A stretch of DNA of 64,000 nt from Cupriavidus taiwanensis LMG 19424. GTDB taxonomy: Bacteria; Pseudomonadota; Gammaproteobacteria; Burkholderiales; Burkholderiaceae. A program made the position numbers and the translations under genes. Positions 25,821 to 35,623 of this stretch are shown one piece after another (the first letter of the stretch is position 1; every line of letters begins with the position of its first letter). Where the stretch lies: positions 2,418,001 to 2,482,000 of the forward strand of contig NC_010528.1 of NCBI RefSeq assembly GCF_000069785.1. Direction: 5' to 3'. The notes beneath the pieces were generated by a model that saw only the letters and a list, made by a program, of their open reading frames with translations, did no database searches and was not told where the DNA came from.

Positions 25821-25889
25821 TTGCCGGTTGCGTGGCAGGACCATTGCGATATACTAATTCAACGGAACACAGTTCCGCAATGCGGAACT
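25821..25889. promoter_or_regulatory. divergent promoter region with overlapping IclR-type repeats
   Basis: Plus-strand candidate promoter: TTGCGT (25828-25833), 16 bp, TATACT (25850-25855). Just downstream are three alternating half-sites forming two overlapping inverted repeats: CGGAAC-ACA-GTTCCG (25863-25877) and AGTTCCGCA-A-TGCGGAACT (25871-25889). On the minus strand TTGCGG-N18-TAGTAT overlaps the repeat and may drive the regulator gene. The position suits repression of gcdH and autoregulation; this is inference. Confidence 0.65.
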
Positions 25890-26051
25890 TCCAGGATCCC
25901 GAAAAAATCCTCCGCACGATCGCCATCGACCACCATCGACCGATCACATATCGATCACCGAACCCGTTACGAATGACGGAATCCGCCGGCGCGGACCGCG
26001 GCACGCCAGCCGCCCGCCCGGCGCTTCCCTGCGCTACCGAAGGAGACCTGC

Positions 26052-27245
26052 ATGGCTGCCAACGCCGAATTCCACTGGGCCGACCCCCTGCTGCTGGACC
26101 AGCAACTGAGTGCCGACGAGCGCATGGTGCGCGACGCTGCCGCGGCGTACTGCCAGGACAAGCTGATGCCGCGCGTGCTGCAGTCATTCCGCAACGAGAA
26201 GACCGACGTCGAGATCTTCCGCGAGATGGGCGAACTGGGCCTGCTCGGCCCGACCATCCCCGAGCAATATGGCGGCCCGGGCCTGAACTACGTCAGCTAC
26301 GGCCTGATCGCGCGTGAAGTCGAGCGCGTCGATTCGGGCTACCGCTCGATGATGAGCGTGCAGTCGTCGCTGGTGATGGTGCCGATCTATGAATTCGGCA
26401 CCGAGGCGCAGAAGCAGAAGTACCTGCCCAAGCTGGCCACCGGCGAGTGGATCGGCTGCTTCGGCCTGACCGAGCCCAACCACGGCTCCGACCCGGGCTC
26501 GATGGTCACCCGCGCGAAGAAGGTCGACGGCGGCTACGAGCTGACTGGCGCCAAGATGTGGATCACCAACTCCCCTATCGCCGACGTGTTCGTGGTCTGG
26601 GCCAAGCTGGCCGGCGACGACGGCAAGGAAGACATCCGCGGCTTCATCCTGGAAAAGGGCTGGAAGGGCCTGTCGGCACCGGCCATCCATGGCAAGGTCG
26701 GCCTGCGCACCTCGATCACCGGCGAGATCGTGCTCGACCAGGTGTTCGTGCCGGAAGAGAACATCATGCCGGGCGTGAAAGGCCTGAAGGGTCCGTTCAC
26801 CTGCCTGAACTCGGCCCGCTACGGCATCGCCTGGGGCGCGCTCGGCGCCGCCGAGTTCTGCTGGCACACCGCGCGCCAGTACACGCTGGACCGCAAGCAA
26901 TTCGGCCGCCCCCTGGCACAGACGCAGCTGGTGCAGAAGAAGCTGGCCGACATGCAGACCGAGATCACGCTGGGCCTGCAAGGCTGCCTGCGCCTGGGCC
27001 GCATGAAGGACGAAGGCACCGCGGCGGTGGAGATCACCTCGATCATGAAGCGCAACTCGTGCGGCAAGTCGCTCGACATCGCCCGGGTGGCGCGCGACAT
27101 GCTGGGCGGCAACGGCATCTCGGACGAATTCGGCGTGATCCGCCATGTGGTGAACCTGGAGGTGGTCAACACCTACGAAGGCACCCATGACATCCACGCG
27201 CTGATCCTGGGCCGCGCCCAGACCGGCCTGCAGGCCTTCTTCTGA
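26052..27245 (+). CDS. gcdH: glutaryl-CoA dehydrogenase
   Basis: 397-aa FAD enzyme that oxidises and decarboxylates glutaryl-CoA to crotonyl-CoA in lysine, tryptophan and benzoyl-CoA catabolism. Substrate-binding features of the GCD subgroup are visible ([31 protein letters not shown]), and the catalytic Glu lies in [20 protein letters not shown] near the C-terminus. Start follows GAAGGAGA. Preceded by the IclR-type operator and monocistronic. FAD electrons go to ETF by family knowledge. Confidence 0.93.
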   Translation: MAANAEFHWADPLLLDQQLSADERMVRDAAAAYCQDKLMPRVLQSFRNEKTDVEIFREMGELGLLGPTIPEQYGGPGLNYVSYGLIAREVERVDSGYRSMMSVQSSLVMVPIYEFGTEAQKQKYLPKLATGEWIGCFGLTEPNHGSDPGSMVTRAKKVDGGYELTGAKMWITNSPIADVFVVWAKLAGDDGKEDIRGFILEKGWKGLSAPAIHGKVGLRTSITGEIVLDQVFVPEENIMPGVKGLKGPFTCLNSARYGIAWGALGAAEFCWHTARQYTLDRKQFGRPLAQTQLVQKKLADMQTEITLGLQGCLRLGRMKDEGTAAVEITSIMKRNSCGKSLDIARVARDMLGGNGISDEFGVIRHVVNLEVVNTYEGTHDIHALILGRAQTGLQAFF

Positions 27246-27254
27246 GCCCAGCAT

Positions 27255-27280
27255 AAAAAAGCCCGGCGATGAAGCCGGGC
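27255..27280 (-). terminator. intrinsic terminator for leftward transcription
   Basis: Stem 27261-27267 with 27274-27280 and a 6-nt loop. On the minus strand it is followed by TTTTTT (27260-27255), so it mainly terminates the peroxiredoxin transcript coming from the right. Confidence 0.7.
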
Positions 27281-27338
27281 CAAGCACACTACCAAGGAGA
27301 CGACGAGGCTGCCCCCGTCGATACAACACCTGCCTTGC

Positions 27339-27366
27339 ACACGGCCCCGCCCTGGCGGGGCCGTGT

Positions 27367-27370
<4 letters not shown>
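27339..27370. terminator. 13-bp GC-rich hairpin between gcdH and the peroxiredoxin gene
   Basis: Perfect 13-bp arms (27339-27351 and 27354-27366), followed on the plus strand by TCATTTATT. It overlaps the 3' end region of the peroxiredoxin gene and probably terminates gcdH transcription. Confidence 0.65.
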
Positions 27371-28005
<635 letters not shown>

Positions 28006-28269
28006 GTTCGGTTCTCCTGATTTCGCGGTGGAACCAGAGTAACTGGATTGATATCCAACCCAAACGAATATAAAGTCACTACAAAATCACTCGTAGTCAT
28101 ATAGCCATTCTCTGACATCCATCACGCCCGCTTTCGGGCATGCTGGCCATACTTGGGCATCTACCCCTTCAGCGACTCGCTTCCGGGCGCGTTGCCTTGA
28201 AACGGCGACGTGTCGCCACATATGCTAAGTATCAGACCGACAAATGCCGTTAGCCTCGGAGCGTAGAAA

Positions 28270-28596
28270 ATGTCAGAATCCGCACAAACCGAACCAACCG
28301 CCCGCAAACAGGAGAAACTGATGAGCGATGTCAAGACCGTTCTGTCCGACGCCGAGGAACTGCTGAAGCAAGCCGCCTCGACCACCGGGGAAAAGGCCGC
28401 CGAACTGCGCGAGCGTGGCATGGGCCTGCTCAAGCAAGCCAAGGAAAAGGCCCAGGACCTGCAAGACGCCGTCGTAACCAAGAGCAAGGCCGCTGCGCGC
28501 GCCACCGACGACTACGTGCACGACCACCCGTGGCGCGCCGTTGGCGTGGCGGCCGGCGTGGGCCTGCTGATCGGTCTGCTGCTCAACCGCAAGTAA
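28270..28596 (+). CDS. DUF883 membrane-anchored protein (ElaB/YqjD-like)
   Basis: 108-aa protein with a long charged helix (about residues 20-80, Ala/Lys/Glu-rich) and one C-terminal membrane segment (VGVAAGVGLLIGLLLNRK). This is the YqjD/ElaB layout; E. coli members are tail-anchored, stationary-phase-induced and bind ribosomes. The start at 28270 has GGAG nine bases upstream; an internal ATG at 28321 with AGGAG is also good. It begins a three-gene set with YqjE-like and YqjK-like genes, as in enterobacteria. Confidence 0.85.
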   Translation: MSESAQTEPTARKQEKLMSDVKTVLSDAEELLKQAASTTGEKAAELRERGMGLLKQAKEKAQDLQDAVVTKSKAAARATDDYVHDHPWRAVGVAAGVGLLIGLLLNRK

Positions 28597-28637
28597 GCCT
28601 GAAAATCCGGCGCGGCACGCCAAGGCCGCGCCATCGC

Positions 28638-28660
28638 GGCAACCCGCCAGTCGGGTTGCC
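28638..28660 (+). terminator. hairpin after the DUF883 gene
   Basis: Perfect 9-bp stem (28638-28646 with 28652-28660) and 5-nt loop in the gap before the YqjE-like gene. No T-run follows, so it may only attenuate read-through. Confidence 0.45.
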
Positions 28661-28829
28661 AATGGCCGGGGCGCCCGGTGTCCGCCCGCTGTCCGATAAC
28701 GCCGTCGTGGTTGGCCTGTGCCAGGGTCGACCGGCCGTTGTCGACGCAACCGGGTGCCGCATCCGGTCCCGCCAGCTGGATAGGTGCGTACGGCCATGCC
28801 GGCGCACCGCTCTTTCACGCCGGAGCCGC

Positions 28830-29210
28830 ATGAGCGAAGCCACCCCTTCCCCCAAGTTCCTCGACGCCGTCCGCAACCTGGCCGGCTCGCTCGTGGCGAT
28901 GGCGCAGACGCGCCTGGAGCTTGCCAGCGTGGAGTTGGCCGAAGAGCGCACGCGCTTGCTAAAGGTCGCGCTGCTGGCCCTGTTCGGGCTGGCGTTCTTC
29001 GGGCTGGGCCTGGTCACGCTGACCGCCCTCATCGCGATCCTGTTCTGGGACACCTACCGCTGGCAGGCGCTGGGCGCGCTGACGGTGCTCTACCTGGTGC
29101 TGTGCGCCATCTGCCTGGCGTACGCCCGCAACGTGCTGCGCAACGCGCCGCCGATGCTGGAAGCCACGCTTGCCGAAATCGACAAAGACCGGGAGATCCT
29201 GCGCCGATGA
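28830..29210 (+). CDS. phage-holin-superfamily membrane protein (YqjE-like)
   Basis: 126-aa inner-membrane protein with an amphipathic N-terminal helix (ASVELAEERTRLLKVALL) and two membrane segments (about residues 45-70 and 78-100). This matches the YqjE family. ATG 28830 follows CGGAG. Its stop overlaps the next ATG (ATGA), so the two are coupled. Function not established; the family travels with YqjD. Confidence 0.82.
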   Translation: MSEATPSPKFLDAVRNLAGSLVAMAQTRLELASVELAEERTRLLKVALLALFGLAFFGLGLVTLTALIAILFWDTYRWQALGALTVLYLVLCAICLAYARNVLRNAPPMLEATLAEIDKDREILRR

Positions 29211-29713
29211 GCACACTCGACCCTGACGACAGCACGCCCGGACGCGAGCGCGGCGAGTACCCGCGCGCGCCCCGCTTCACGCAAGAGGTGCGCTTGCCGC
29301 TGGCGGTGCGCAAGGAACTGCTGCTGACGCGCGCCGCCCTCGAACGCCACGATTGCCGGCAGGCGCTGCACGCAGTGCGCGGGGGCGTGCACCGCCTGGG
29401 CACCGTCAGCGCCTGGCTGCCGCGCATCGCGCGTCCGGGCTCGTGGATGAAGGTGGTCGGCCTGACCAAGGACTACCCGCTGCTGAGCACCGCGGTGACG
29501 CTGGCGCTGCCGCTGGTCAGGCGCGCGCCGGTGCTGCGCTGGACCTGGAAGCTGTCCAAGCTCGGCCTGGTCGCCGGCGCGGCGTACTGGGCCTACAACA
29601 CCTGGCGCGAAGCCAAGGGGCAGGCGGTGCCGCCGCCCAACGTGCCGACCCCGGCCCCGGCCGGCACCCCGCCCGCCGCCGACACCGGCTTCCGCGATCC
29701 GCTGATCCCCTGA
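29207..29713 (+). CDS. conserved hypothetical protein (YqjK-position)
   Basis: 168-aa protein translated from an ATGA overlap with the YqjE-like gene. A basic charged N-terminal half (KELLLTRAALERHDCRQAL) is followed by a weakly hydrophobic middle (TAVTLALPLV, LGLVAGAAYWAYN) and a Pro-rich tail. Its position equals that of yqjK in enterobacteria, but the sequence resemblance is too weak to name it. Probably membrane-associated and part of the same module. Confidence 0.65.
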   Translation: MSTLDPDDSTPGRERGEYPRAPRFTQEVRLPLAVRKELLLTRAALERHDCRQALHAVRGGVHRLGTVSAWLPRIARPGSWMKVVGLTKDYPLLSTAVTLALPLVRRAPVLRWTWKLSKLGLVAGAAYWAYNTWREAKGQAVPPPNVPTPAPAGTPPAADTGFRDPLIP

Positions 29714-29726
29714 CGGTCCTGCCGAC

Positions 29727-32555
29727 TCAGCCGGCCAGCGCCAGCGCCGGCCGCGCCCCGGCCTCCGGGACCGCCGGGGCGAACGGCACCGGCGGCGCGA
29801 TGTGGTAGCCCTGAACCAGATCCACGCCCAGCTCGCGCAGTCGCGCCAGCATCGCCTCGTTCTCAACGAATTCCGCAATGGTCTGCTTGCCCATGGCGTG
29901 GCCGATGCGCTGGATCACCTCCACCATCACCAGGTTGACCGGGTCGGCCAGCATGTCGCGCACGAAGCTGCCGTCGATCTTCAGGTAGGCCGCGGGCAGG
30001 TGCTTCAGGTAGGTGAACGACGACATGCCGGCGCCGAAGTCGTCGAGCGCGAAACGGCAGCCAAGCTGCTGCAGCTGCATGATGAACGCCCCCGCCTGCG
30101 CCAGGTTGGCAATGGCCGCGGTCTCGGTGACCTCGAAGCAGATGCCGTCCAGCGCGATGCCGAAGCGCTGCGCCTGCTCGCGCACGAAATCCGGGAACTG
30201 GATGTCGGCCAGCGACGAGCCTGACAGATTGATCGCACAGGTCGCGATCTCGGCCTGGCGCCCCGCCAGCGTGGCAAACGCGGTCTCGACCACCCAGCGG
30301 TCGATCATCGGCATCAGGTTGTAGCGCTCGCAGGCCGGCACGAAGGCCATCGGCGGCACCAGCCGGCCGCGCTCGTCGACCAGGCGCAGCAACAGCTCCA
30401 CATGGCGCCCCGCAGGGGGCAACGCAGCGGGCTGCACCGGCACGATCTCCTGGGAGAACAGGCAGAAGCGGCCGGCGGCCAGCGCCGCATGCACGCGGCT
30501 GACCCACTCCATCTCGCCATGGCGGGCCTGCACCACGCTGTCCAGCGGATGGTAGACCTGCACGCGGTTGCGCCCGCCCTCCTTGGCCACGTAGCAGGCG
30601 GCGTCGGCCGCGCTCAGCGCCTCGGCGACGCTGCCGGTGTGCCGGTCCAGCGTGACCAGGCCGATACTGACCCCGACCGCGAAGGTGCGCTGCCGGTGCG
30701 CGAAGCGGAAACTGGCAATGGCATGGCGCAAGCCCTCGGCCACGCGCTCGCCGTCGGCGCTGCCGCAATGCTCGAGCAGCACGCCGAACTCGTCGCCGCC
30801 CAGCCGCGCCAGCATGTCGCTGCGACGCAGCTGGCCGCGCATGATCTCCGCCATCTGCCGGATCAGCTCGTCGCCAGCGGCATGGCCGCAGGTATCGTTG
30901 ACCACCTTGAACTGGTCCAGGTCCAGGTACATCAAGGTGTGGGGAACGCCTTGCGCGCGCGCGAGCTCGATCGCCGCGGCCAGCCGGCGCTCGAACTCGG
31001 CGCGGTTGACCAGGCCGGTCAGCGCGTCGTGGCTGGCCTCGTACGCCAGGCGTGCGGCATGCGCGCGTTCCTGGCTGATGTCGTGCAGCACCACCACCAC
31101 GCCGATGGCCTGCGCGGCACGGTCCCGGATCAGCGCAACCGATGGCTTGACCGCCAGCACCGGCCCGGGCTGTCCGGCGCCGTCGCGCTGCACCAGCTGG
31201 GCTGAGCGGCTGTGCCAGCGCTGGCGCAGCGCCAGCGTGACGATATCGGGCAGCGGCGCCAGGCTGTCCTCGTCGCGCAGCACGCAGACCGCGCTGAGCG
31301 GCTGCCCGCGGGCCTCGGCTTCGCGCCATCCGGTCAGCGCTTCGGCGGCGGGGTTGAGCGACTGCACGCGGCCCCATACATCCGCGGTCACCACCGCGTC
31401 GCCGATCGCCTGCAGCGTGACCTGCGCGCGCTCCTTTTCGGCAAACAGCTGGGTCTCGTAGCGCTTGTGCTCGGAGATATCGGTGAGCGAGCCGGCCATG
31501 CGCGCGCGCCGGCGTCCCGCGCCGCGCACCAGCCGGCCGCGCGCCCGTACCCAGAGGTAGTCGCCGGCCCGGGTGCGCAGGCGGAACTCGGCATCGTAGG
31601 GCTCGCCGCTGCGCAGGTGATGCGCCAGCTTGGCCTCGAACGCCGCCAGCTCGGACGGATGCAGCAGGCCCAGCACGGTTTCGCGCGCATGCGGCAGCTC
31701 GTCGCCGCTGTAGCCCAGCATCTGGGCGCAGCGCGGCGAGAAATACAGTTCACCGTGGCCTAGGTGCCAGTCCCACAGGCCGTCGTTGCTGCCCTCGACC
31801 GCCAACTGCAGTTGCTCTTCGCGCTGCGCCAGCGCCTCGCGCAGCCGGCGCTCGCGCCGCAGCGGCCCCACCGACAGCAGGATCGCCGACATCAGCAGGG
31901 CCGCCGCCATCACCGCGCTGCCGGTGGTGAGCAGGCGCGTGACCCGGCGCGAGGCCTGTCCGAGGTGGCCCGAGAAGGCCCGTTCCAGCGGGGTCAGCCT
32001 GGCGTCGATCTGCGCAATGTTGCGCAGCACCGGCGCGACGCAGGCGTCGTCGCAACCGGGCTGGCTCACCAGGCGCCGCAGCGCCAGCGCCTGCTCGTGC
32101 AGGGCGAAGATCTCGAGATCGCCCTGCGCCCACACGCGGATGGCGGCGTCGACCTCATGGATATAGCGGAAATTGCGGTACAGGCGCACCATCCGCGGGA
32201 TGTCTTCCGGATGGTTGCCGCCGGCCAGCAGGCCCTCGTGCACGCGCTCCAGGTCGGGCTCGGCACGGTCCAGCTCCAGGCGCGCCCGGTGGTCGCCGAA
32301 CGGGATGGCGATGGACGCCAGGTAGGCGTCGAAATCCGCCGGATCGCGGTCCTCGCCATAGCGCAGCAGGTGCAGCACGGCGTGCTTCTGGCCCTTGGAC
32401 CACTGGCTCTCTCCCGCTACAAAGGCACGCGCGGCGGACAGCAGGTCCAGGCTGGCGATGCTGAACAACGCCAGCGCGACCACCACCGGTACGAACGGCC
32501 AGATGATGCGCAGCACATGCCCGCTGGCCGGCAAGGAAACGCCTGCTCGCCGCAT
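29727..32555 (-). CDS. PAS-GGDEF-EAL membrane signalling protein
   Basis: 942-aa dual-domain c-di-GMP protein. Membrane segment 1 (about residues 15-37), a roughly 190-residue periplasmic sensor region, segment 2 (about 215-233), two PAS domains (about 245-490), GGDEF domain with intact RLGGDEFGV near residue 585, then an EAL domain. In the latter the signature reads ELL, but the metal and catalytic residues (NLSG, EVTET, LDDFGAG, YLKIDG, EFVENE, QGY) are present, so phosphodiesterase activity is likely. The start is uncertain: ATG 32555 fits the first membrane segment, ATG 32627 adds 24 Arg-rich residues. Confidence 0.87.
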   Translation of the reverse strand: MRRAGVSLPASGHVLRIIWPFVPVVVALALFSIASLDLLSAARAFVAGESQWSKGQKHAVLHLLRYGEDRDPADFDAYLASIAIPFGDHRARLELDRAEPDLERVHEGLLAGGNHPEDIPRMVRLYRNFRYIHEVDAAIRVWAQGDLEIFALHEQALALRRLVSQPGCDDACVAPVLRNIAQIDARLTPLERAFSGHLGQASRRVTRLLTTGSAVMAAALLMSAILLSVGPLRRERRLREALAQREEQLQLAVEGSNDGLWDWHLGHGELYFSPRCAQMLGYSGDELPHARETVLGLLHPSELAAFEAKLAHHLRSGEPYDAEFRLRTRAGDYLWVRARGRLVRGAGRRRARMAGSLTDISEHKRYETQLFAEKERAQVTLQAIGDAVVTADVWGRVQSLNPAAEALTGWREAEARGQPLSAVCVLRDEDSLAPLPDIVTLALRQRWHSRSAQLVQRDGAGQPGPVLAVKPSVALIRDRAAQAIGVVVVLHDISQERAHAARLAYEASHDALTGLVNRAEFERRLAAAIELARAQGVPHTLMYLDLDQFKVVNDTCGHAAGDELIRQMAEIMRGQLRRSDMLARLGGDEFGVLLEHCGSADGERVAEGLRHAIASFRFAHRQRTFAVGVSIGLVTLDRHTGSVAEALSAADAACYVAKEGGRNRVQVYHPLDSVVQARHGEMEWVSRVHAALAAGRFCLFSQEIVPVQPAALPPAGRHVELLLRLVDERGRLVPPMAFVPACERYNLMPMIDRWVVETAFATLAGRQAEIATCAINLSGSSLADIQFPDFVREQAQRFGIALDGICFEVTETAAIANLAQAGAFIMQLQQLGCRFALDDFGAGMSSFTYLKHLPAAYLKIDGSFVRDMLADPVNLVMVEVIQRIGHAMGKQTIAEFVENEAMLARLRELGVDLVQGYHIAPPVPFAPAVPEAGARPALALAG

Positions 32556-32713
32556 AGGTCTTGTTCGAGGGGCCGTGTCTCGCGGCCGTTCCAAAGGCCC
32601 GCGGTCCACACGCCGCGGTTGGCCCATTGTGCGGCGCGCGCCGAGCCCGCGTCTCTACCTCGAACTAGTTAAAGCACCCCCCACCGTCGGGGCATGCCGG
32701 GCGGAAACAATGC

Positions 32714-32744
32714 AAAAAGGGCCTGTGACTTGCGCCACAGGCCC
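32714..32744 (-). terminator. intrinsic terminator of the tRNA-Lys gene
   Basis: Stem 32719-32727 with 32736-32744; on the minus strand it is followed by TTTTT (32718-32714). It begins 10 bases after the tRNA 3' end. Confidence 0.9.
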
Positions 32745-32754
32745 TTCGTAATAC

Positions 32755-32830
32755 TGGTGGGTCGTGCGTGACTCGAACACGCGACCAACGGATTAAAAGT
32801 CCGCTGCTCTACCGACTGAGCTAACGACCC
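32755..32830 (-). tRNA. tRNA-Lys (UUU)
   Basis: 76-nt cloverleaf on the minus strand: acceptor GGGTCGT pairs with ACGACCC, D-arm GCTCAGTCGGTAGAGC, anticodon loop CTTTTAA with anticodon TTT, T-arm with GTTCGAGTC. Discriminator A and the CCA end (32757-32755) are encoded. Own promoter and terminator. Confidence 0.97.
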
Positions 32831-32847
32831 GAAAAAACAGAACCGCG

Positions 32848-32877
32848 ATTATAGTGACGCGATTCTCGATGTGTCAA
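32848..32877 (-). promoter_or_regulatory. consensus sigma70 promoter of tRNA-Lys
   Basis: On the minus strand TTGACA (32877-32872), 18-bp spacer, TATAAT (32853-32848): both hexamers are perfect consensus. Transcription should start near 32841, about 11 bases before the mature tRNA. Confidence 0.88.
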
Positions 32878-32898
32878 GACCGTGGCGCGGCATCGCGC

Positions 32899-34014
32899 TC
32901 ACAGCATGCGTTCCAGGCGCCACATCTGGTAGCGGAACGCCAGCACCGCCCCGGCCAGGATGCCGGCCAGCGCAATGAACGAGCCCAGCGCCAGCGTCGA
33001 CACGCCGGACAGGCCCTGCCCCACGGTGCAGCCCAGCGCCGTGACCCCGCCCGCGCCCATCAGGATGCCGCCGACCATATGGTTGGCCACGTCCTCGGCA
33101 TTGCCGAAGCCTTCCCAGCGGAACGTGCGCGTGGCCAGCGCATACGCGGCCGCCCCGGCGATCACGCCGAACACGCTGACAATGCCGATGGTCAGCACCT
33201 TGCTCTTGTCGCTGAACATCATCAGCCAGTCGAGCGTGTAGGCATACGGCGCGACGAAGCTCAGGCTTTCCATGCGGCCGCTGTTGGTCGAGACGAACAG
33301 TTCTTCCAGCGTATTGGGGTCCTCGGCGACGTAGCCGAGGTGGCCCGACACGTACCACATCGCCACGATGATCAGGCCCACGCCGATGCCGCCCAGCAGG
33401 TTGTCGAAAGTGCGGAAGCCGCGCCCCGCCAGCGCCCATGCCGCCAGCACGCCGCCCAGCGCCAGGCCCAGGCCCAGCTGCAGCACGCCGCGCGCCGTGC
33501 CGCTGCCCTGCGCCAGCACCGACGGCAGGTCCTGCGTGGTCGGCAGCGCCAGCGCCACCGCGTCGACGGTATTGACGCGCACCACGCCGAACAGCCCGCG
33601 CAGCGTCATGTAGGCCGACAGCCCGAGGAACACGAACACCACCAGCGACTTCAGGTTGCCCGCGCCGATGCGCACCAGCGTCTTGCTGCCGCAGCCGGAC
33701 GCCAGCACCATGCCGAAGCCGAACATCAGTCCGCCGGCCAGCGCCGACAGCCAGGCCAGCTTGCTGGCGGCATAGATGGTCTTGGTCGGGTCGATCGCGC
33801 CGTTCCAGGCCAGTACGCCGGTGCCGATCATGGCCACGCCGATCGCCAGCGCCCACATGCGCATGCGGCTCCAGTCGCCCATGTTGACGATGTCCGAGAC
33901 CGCCCCCATGGTGCAGAAGTGCGTGCGCTGCAGCACCGCGCCAAACAGGAAGGTCAGGACAAAGGTGCTCAGCAGCACCGAGCGCGACAGCGCGGCAAGA
34001 TCGATTTCAGGCAT
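32899..34014 (-). CDS. YeeE/YedE-family transporter (thiosulfate uptake type)
   Basis: 371-aa polytopic inner-membrane protein, about ten segments, of the YeeE/YedE (TsuA) family that imports thiosulfate or related sulfur species. The three conserved Cys motifs are present: RTHFCTMGAVSD near residue 35, LASGCGSKTL near 107 and ALGCTVGQGLSG near 325. In the characterised TsuA, Cys residues of this kind relay the substrate through the pore. The gene lies 34 bases downstream of queC on the same strand. Confidence 0.85.
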   Translation of the reverse strand: MPEIDLAALSRSVLLSTFVLTFLFGAVLQRTHFCTMGAVSDIVNMGDWSRMRMWALAIGVAMIGTGVLAWNGAIDPTKTIYAASKLAWLSALAGGLMFGFGMVLASGCGSKTLVRIGAGNLKSLVVFVFLGLSAYMTLRGLFGVVRVNTVDAVALALPTTQDLPSVLAQGSGTARGVLQLGLGLALGGVLAAWALAGRGFRTFDNLLGGIGVGLIIVAMWYVSGHLGYVAEDPNTLEELFVSTNSGRMESLSFVAPYAYTLDWLMMFSDKSKVLTIGIVSVFGVIAGAAAYALATRTFRWEGFGNAEDVANHMVGGILMGAGGVTALGCTVGQGLSGVSTLALGSFIALAGILAGAVLAFRYQMWRLERML

Positions 34015-34048
34015 GGGGCGGGAACGGCAGGCTCAGGCTCGGGATCAG

Positions 34049-34732
34049 TCAGGCGGCGGCCTGGTAGCGGGTCGGGTCGGGCACGCCGGCGGCCTCGAAG
34101 CCGGCGCGGCGGATGCGGCAGGAATCGCAGACGCCGCAGGCGCGGCCGTCGTCGTCGGCCTGGTAGCACGACACCGTCAGGCTGTAGTCGACGCCCAGCG
34201 CGATGCCGGCGCGGATGATCTCGCCCTTGGTCATGTCGATGATGGGCGCGTGCACGCGGAAGCGGTCGCCCTCGACGCCGGCCTTGGTGGCCAGGTTGGC
34301 CAGGGTCTCGTAGGCGGCGACATATTCCGGGCGGCAGTCCGGGTAGCCGGAATAGTCGACCGCGTTGGCGCCGAAGAACAGGTCGCGCCCGCCCACCGCC
34401 TCGGCCCAGCCGAGCGCCAGCGACAGCATGATGGTGTTGCGCGCCGGCACATAAGTGACCGGGATGCCGCCGCTGGCGCCGTCGGTGGGGACCTCCAGCG
34501 CGTCGTCGGTCAGCGCCGAGCCGCCGAAGCGGCGCAGGTCGAGGTCGACGATCTCGTGGCGGACGGCGCCGAGCGCGGCGGCCACGCGCTTGGCGGCTTC
34601 CAGCTCGGAGGAATGGCGCTGGCCATAGCGCATCGACAGCGCATAGGTCTCGAAGCCCTGGGCGCGGGCCATGGCAAGGACGGTGGCGGAGTCGAGTCCG
34701 CCGGACAGCAGGACGATGGCGCGTTGAGTCAT
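34049..34732 (-). CDS. queC: 7-cyano-7-deazaguanine synthase
   Basis: 227-aa ATP-dependent enzyme making preQ0 from 7-carboxy-7-deazaguanine for queuosine tRNA modification. PP-loop [11 protein letters not shown] at residue 9 and the C-terminal zinc-binding cysteines ([21 protein letters not shown], given as its Cys pattern C-x9-C-x2-C-x2-C) are intact. Start 34732 (MTQRAIVLL) is the family start. It follows the tol-pal operon behind a terminator. Confidence 0.95.
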   Translation of the reverse strand: MTQRAIVLLSGGLDSATVLAMARAQGFETYALSMRYGQRHSSELEAAKRVAAALGAVRHEIVDLDLRRFGGSALTDDALEVPTDGASGGIPVTYVPARNTIMLSLALGWAEAVGGRDLFFGANAVDYSGYPDCRPEYVAAYETLANLATKAGVEGDRFRVHAPIIDMTKGEIIRAGIALGVDYSLTVSCYQADDDGRACGVCDSCRIRRAGFEAAGVPDPTRYQAAA

Positions 34733-34801
34733 GGTGCGGTTCGCGCCGGGGGCGGCGCGCAAGAACATTCAGGCGAATCGCATATTCTAGCGCGACAAAC
34801 G

Positions 34802-34838
34802 AAAAAGGCCCGCCGAAGCGAGCCTTGCGGTGGCGGGC
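34802..34838 (-). terminator. intrinsic terminator after cpoB
   Basis: On the minus strand a 7-bp GC stem (34838-34832 with 34814-34808), whose loop holds further pairing, is followed by CTTTTT (34806-34802). It ends the tol-pal transcript before queC, 12 bases past the cpoB stop. Confidence 0.65.
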
Positions 34839-34849
34839 GGCGCCGACGC

Positions 34850-35608
34850 TTACTTCAGCGTCTTGAGCCGGTTGCTCGCCGCCTGCGCGCCCTCGGTGCC
34901 GGGATACTTCGCCACCACCTGCTCCAGCGTCTTGCGCGCGGCCGCCTTCTGGCCGGACTCGAGCTGGTTGTTGGCGATGGCGATCATCGCGTCCGGCACC
35001 TTGGGATGCGTCGGATTGGCGTTGACCATGTTCTGCAGCACGAAGGTGGAACCCTTGTAGTCGCGCTGCGCGTACAGCGAGTTGCCGAGCCAGTACTGTG
35101 CCAGCGGCAGGTACGGGCTCTGCGGGTACTTCTTCACGAACGCCGAGAACGAATTCCCCGCGCTCTTGAAATCTCCCGCCTGGAACTGCTTGAGCGCGGC
35201 ATCGTATTCGGGCTTTTCGCCCGGCTGCGCGATGCCTTCGCGGCCTTCGACCGTGACCTGCTGCGGCTCGAATTTCTTCAGGCGCGCATCCAGGTCGGCG
35301 TAGTAGTCCTTCTGCTGCTTCTGCAGCGTGTCCACCGTGTTCTGCAGAACTTCGTTCTGGCCGCGCAGCCGCGCCACTTCCTGGCGCAGGCCTTCGAGCT
35401 GGTTCTGCATGTCGAGCAGGGTGCGGCTGTTCTGCTCGATGCGCTGCGTCGCGGTCGCCTGGAAACCGTTGAACTGGTCGCGCAGGCCGATGACGGCCTT
35501 GCGGGCCTCGTCATCGTCGAACACTCCGGCATGCGCCTGCGACAGCGGCAGCATGCCGCCGCCGGCGACGGCGGCGAGCCACAACAGGGTGGAAACGCGT
35601 GCTTTCAT
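34850..35608 (-). CDS. cpoB: cell division coordinator CpoB (YbgF)
   Basis: 252-aa periplasmic protein that couples outer-membrane constriction (Tol-Pal) to septal peptidoglycan synthesis (PBP1B-LpoB). Signal peptide about residues 1-27 (cleavage near AHA-GVF), a coiled coil about 35-100 (LRGQNEVLQNTVDTLQKQQ) that trimerises, then three TPR units from about residue 130 (YDAALKQFQAGDFKSA, YWLGNSLYAQRDY). Last gene of the tol-pal operon, 15 bases after pal. Confidence 0.93.
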   Translation of the reverse strand: MKARVSTLLWLAAVAGGGMLPLSQAHAGVFDDDEARKAVIGLRDQFNGFQATATQRIEQNSRTLLDMQNQLEGLRQEVARLRGQNEVLQNTVDTLQKQQKDYYADLDARLKKFEPQQVTVEGREGIAQPGEKPEYDAALKQFQAGDFKSAGNSFSAFVKKYPQSPYLPLAQYWLGNSLYAQRDYKGSTFVLQNMVNANPTHPKVPDAMIAIANNQLESGQKAAARKTLEQVVAKYPGTEGAQAASNRLKTLK

Positions 35609-35623
35609 GGAAGGCGGTCCAGA

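Noticed and set aside
32755..32830. tRNA-Lys as integration site of a mobile element
   Set aside because: No integrase, no repeated tRNA 3' end and only core genes on both sides.
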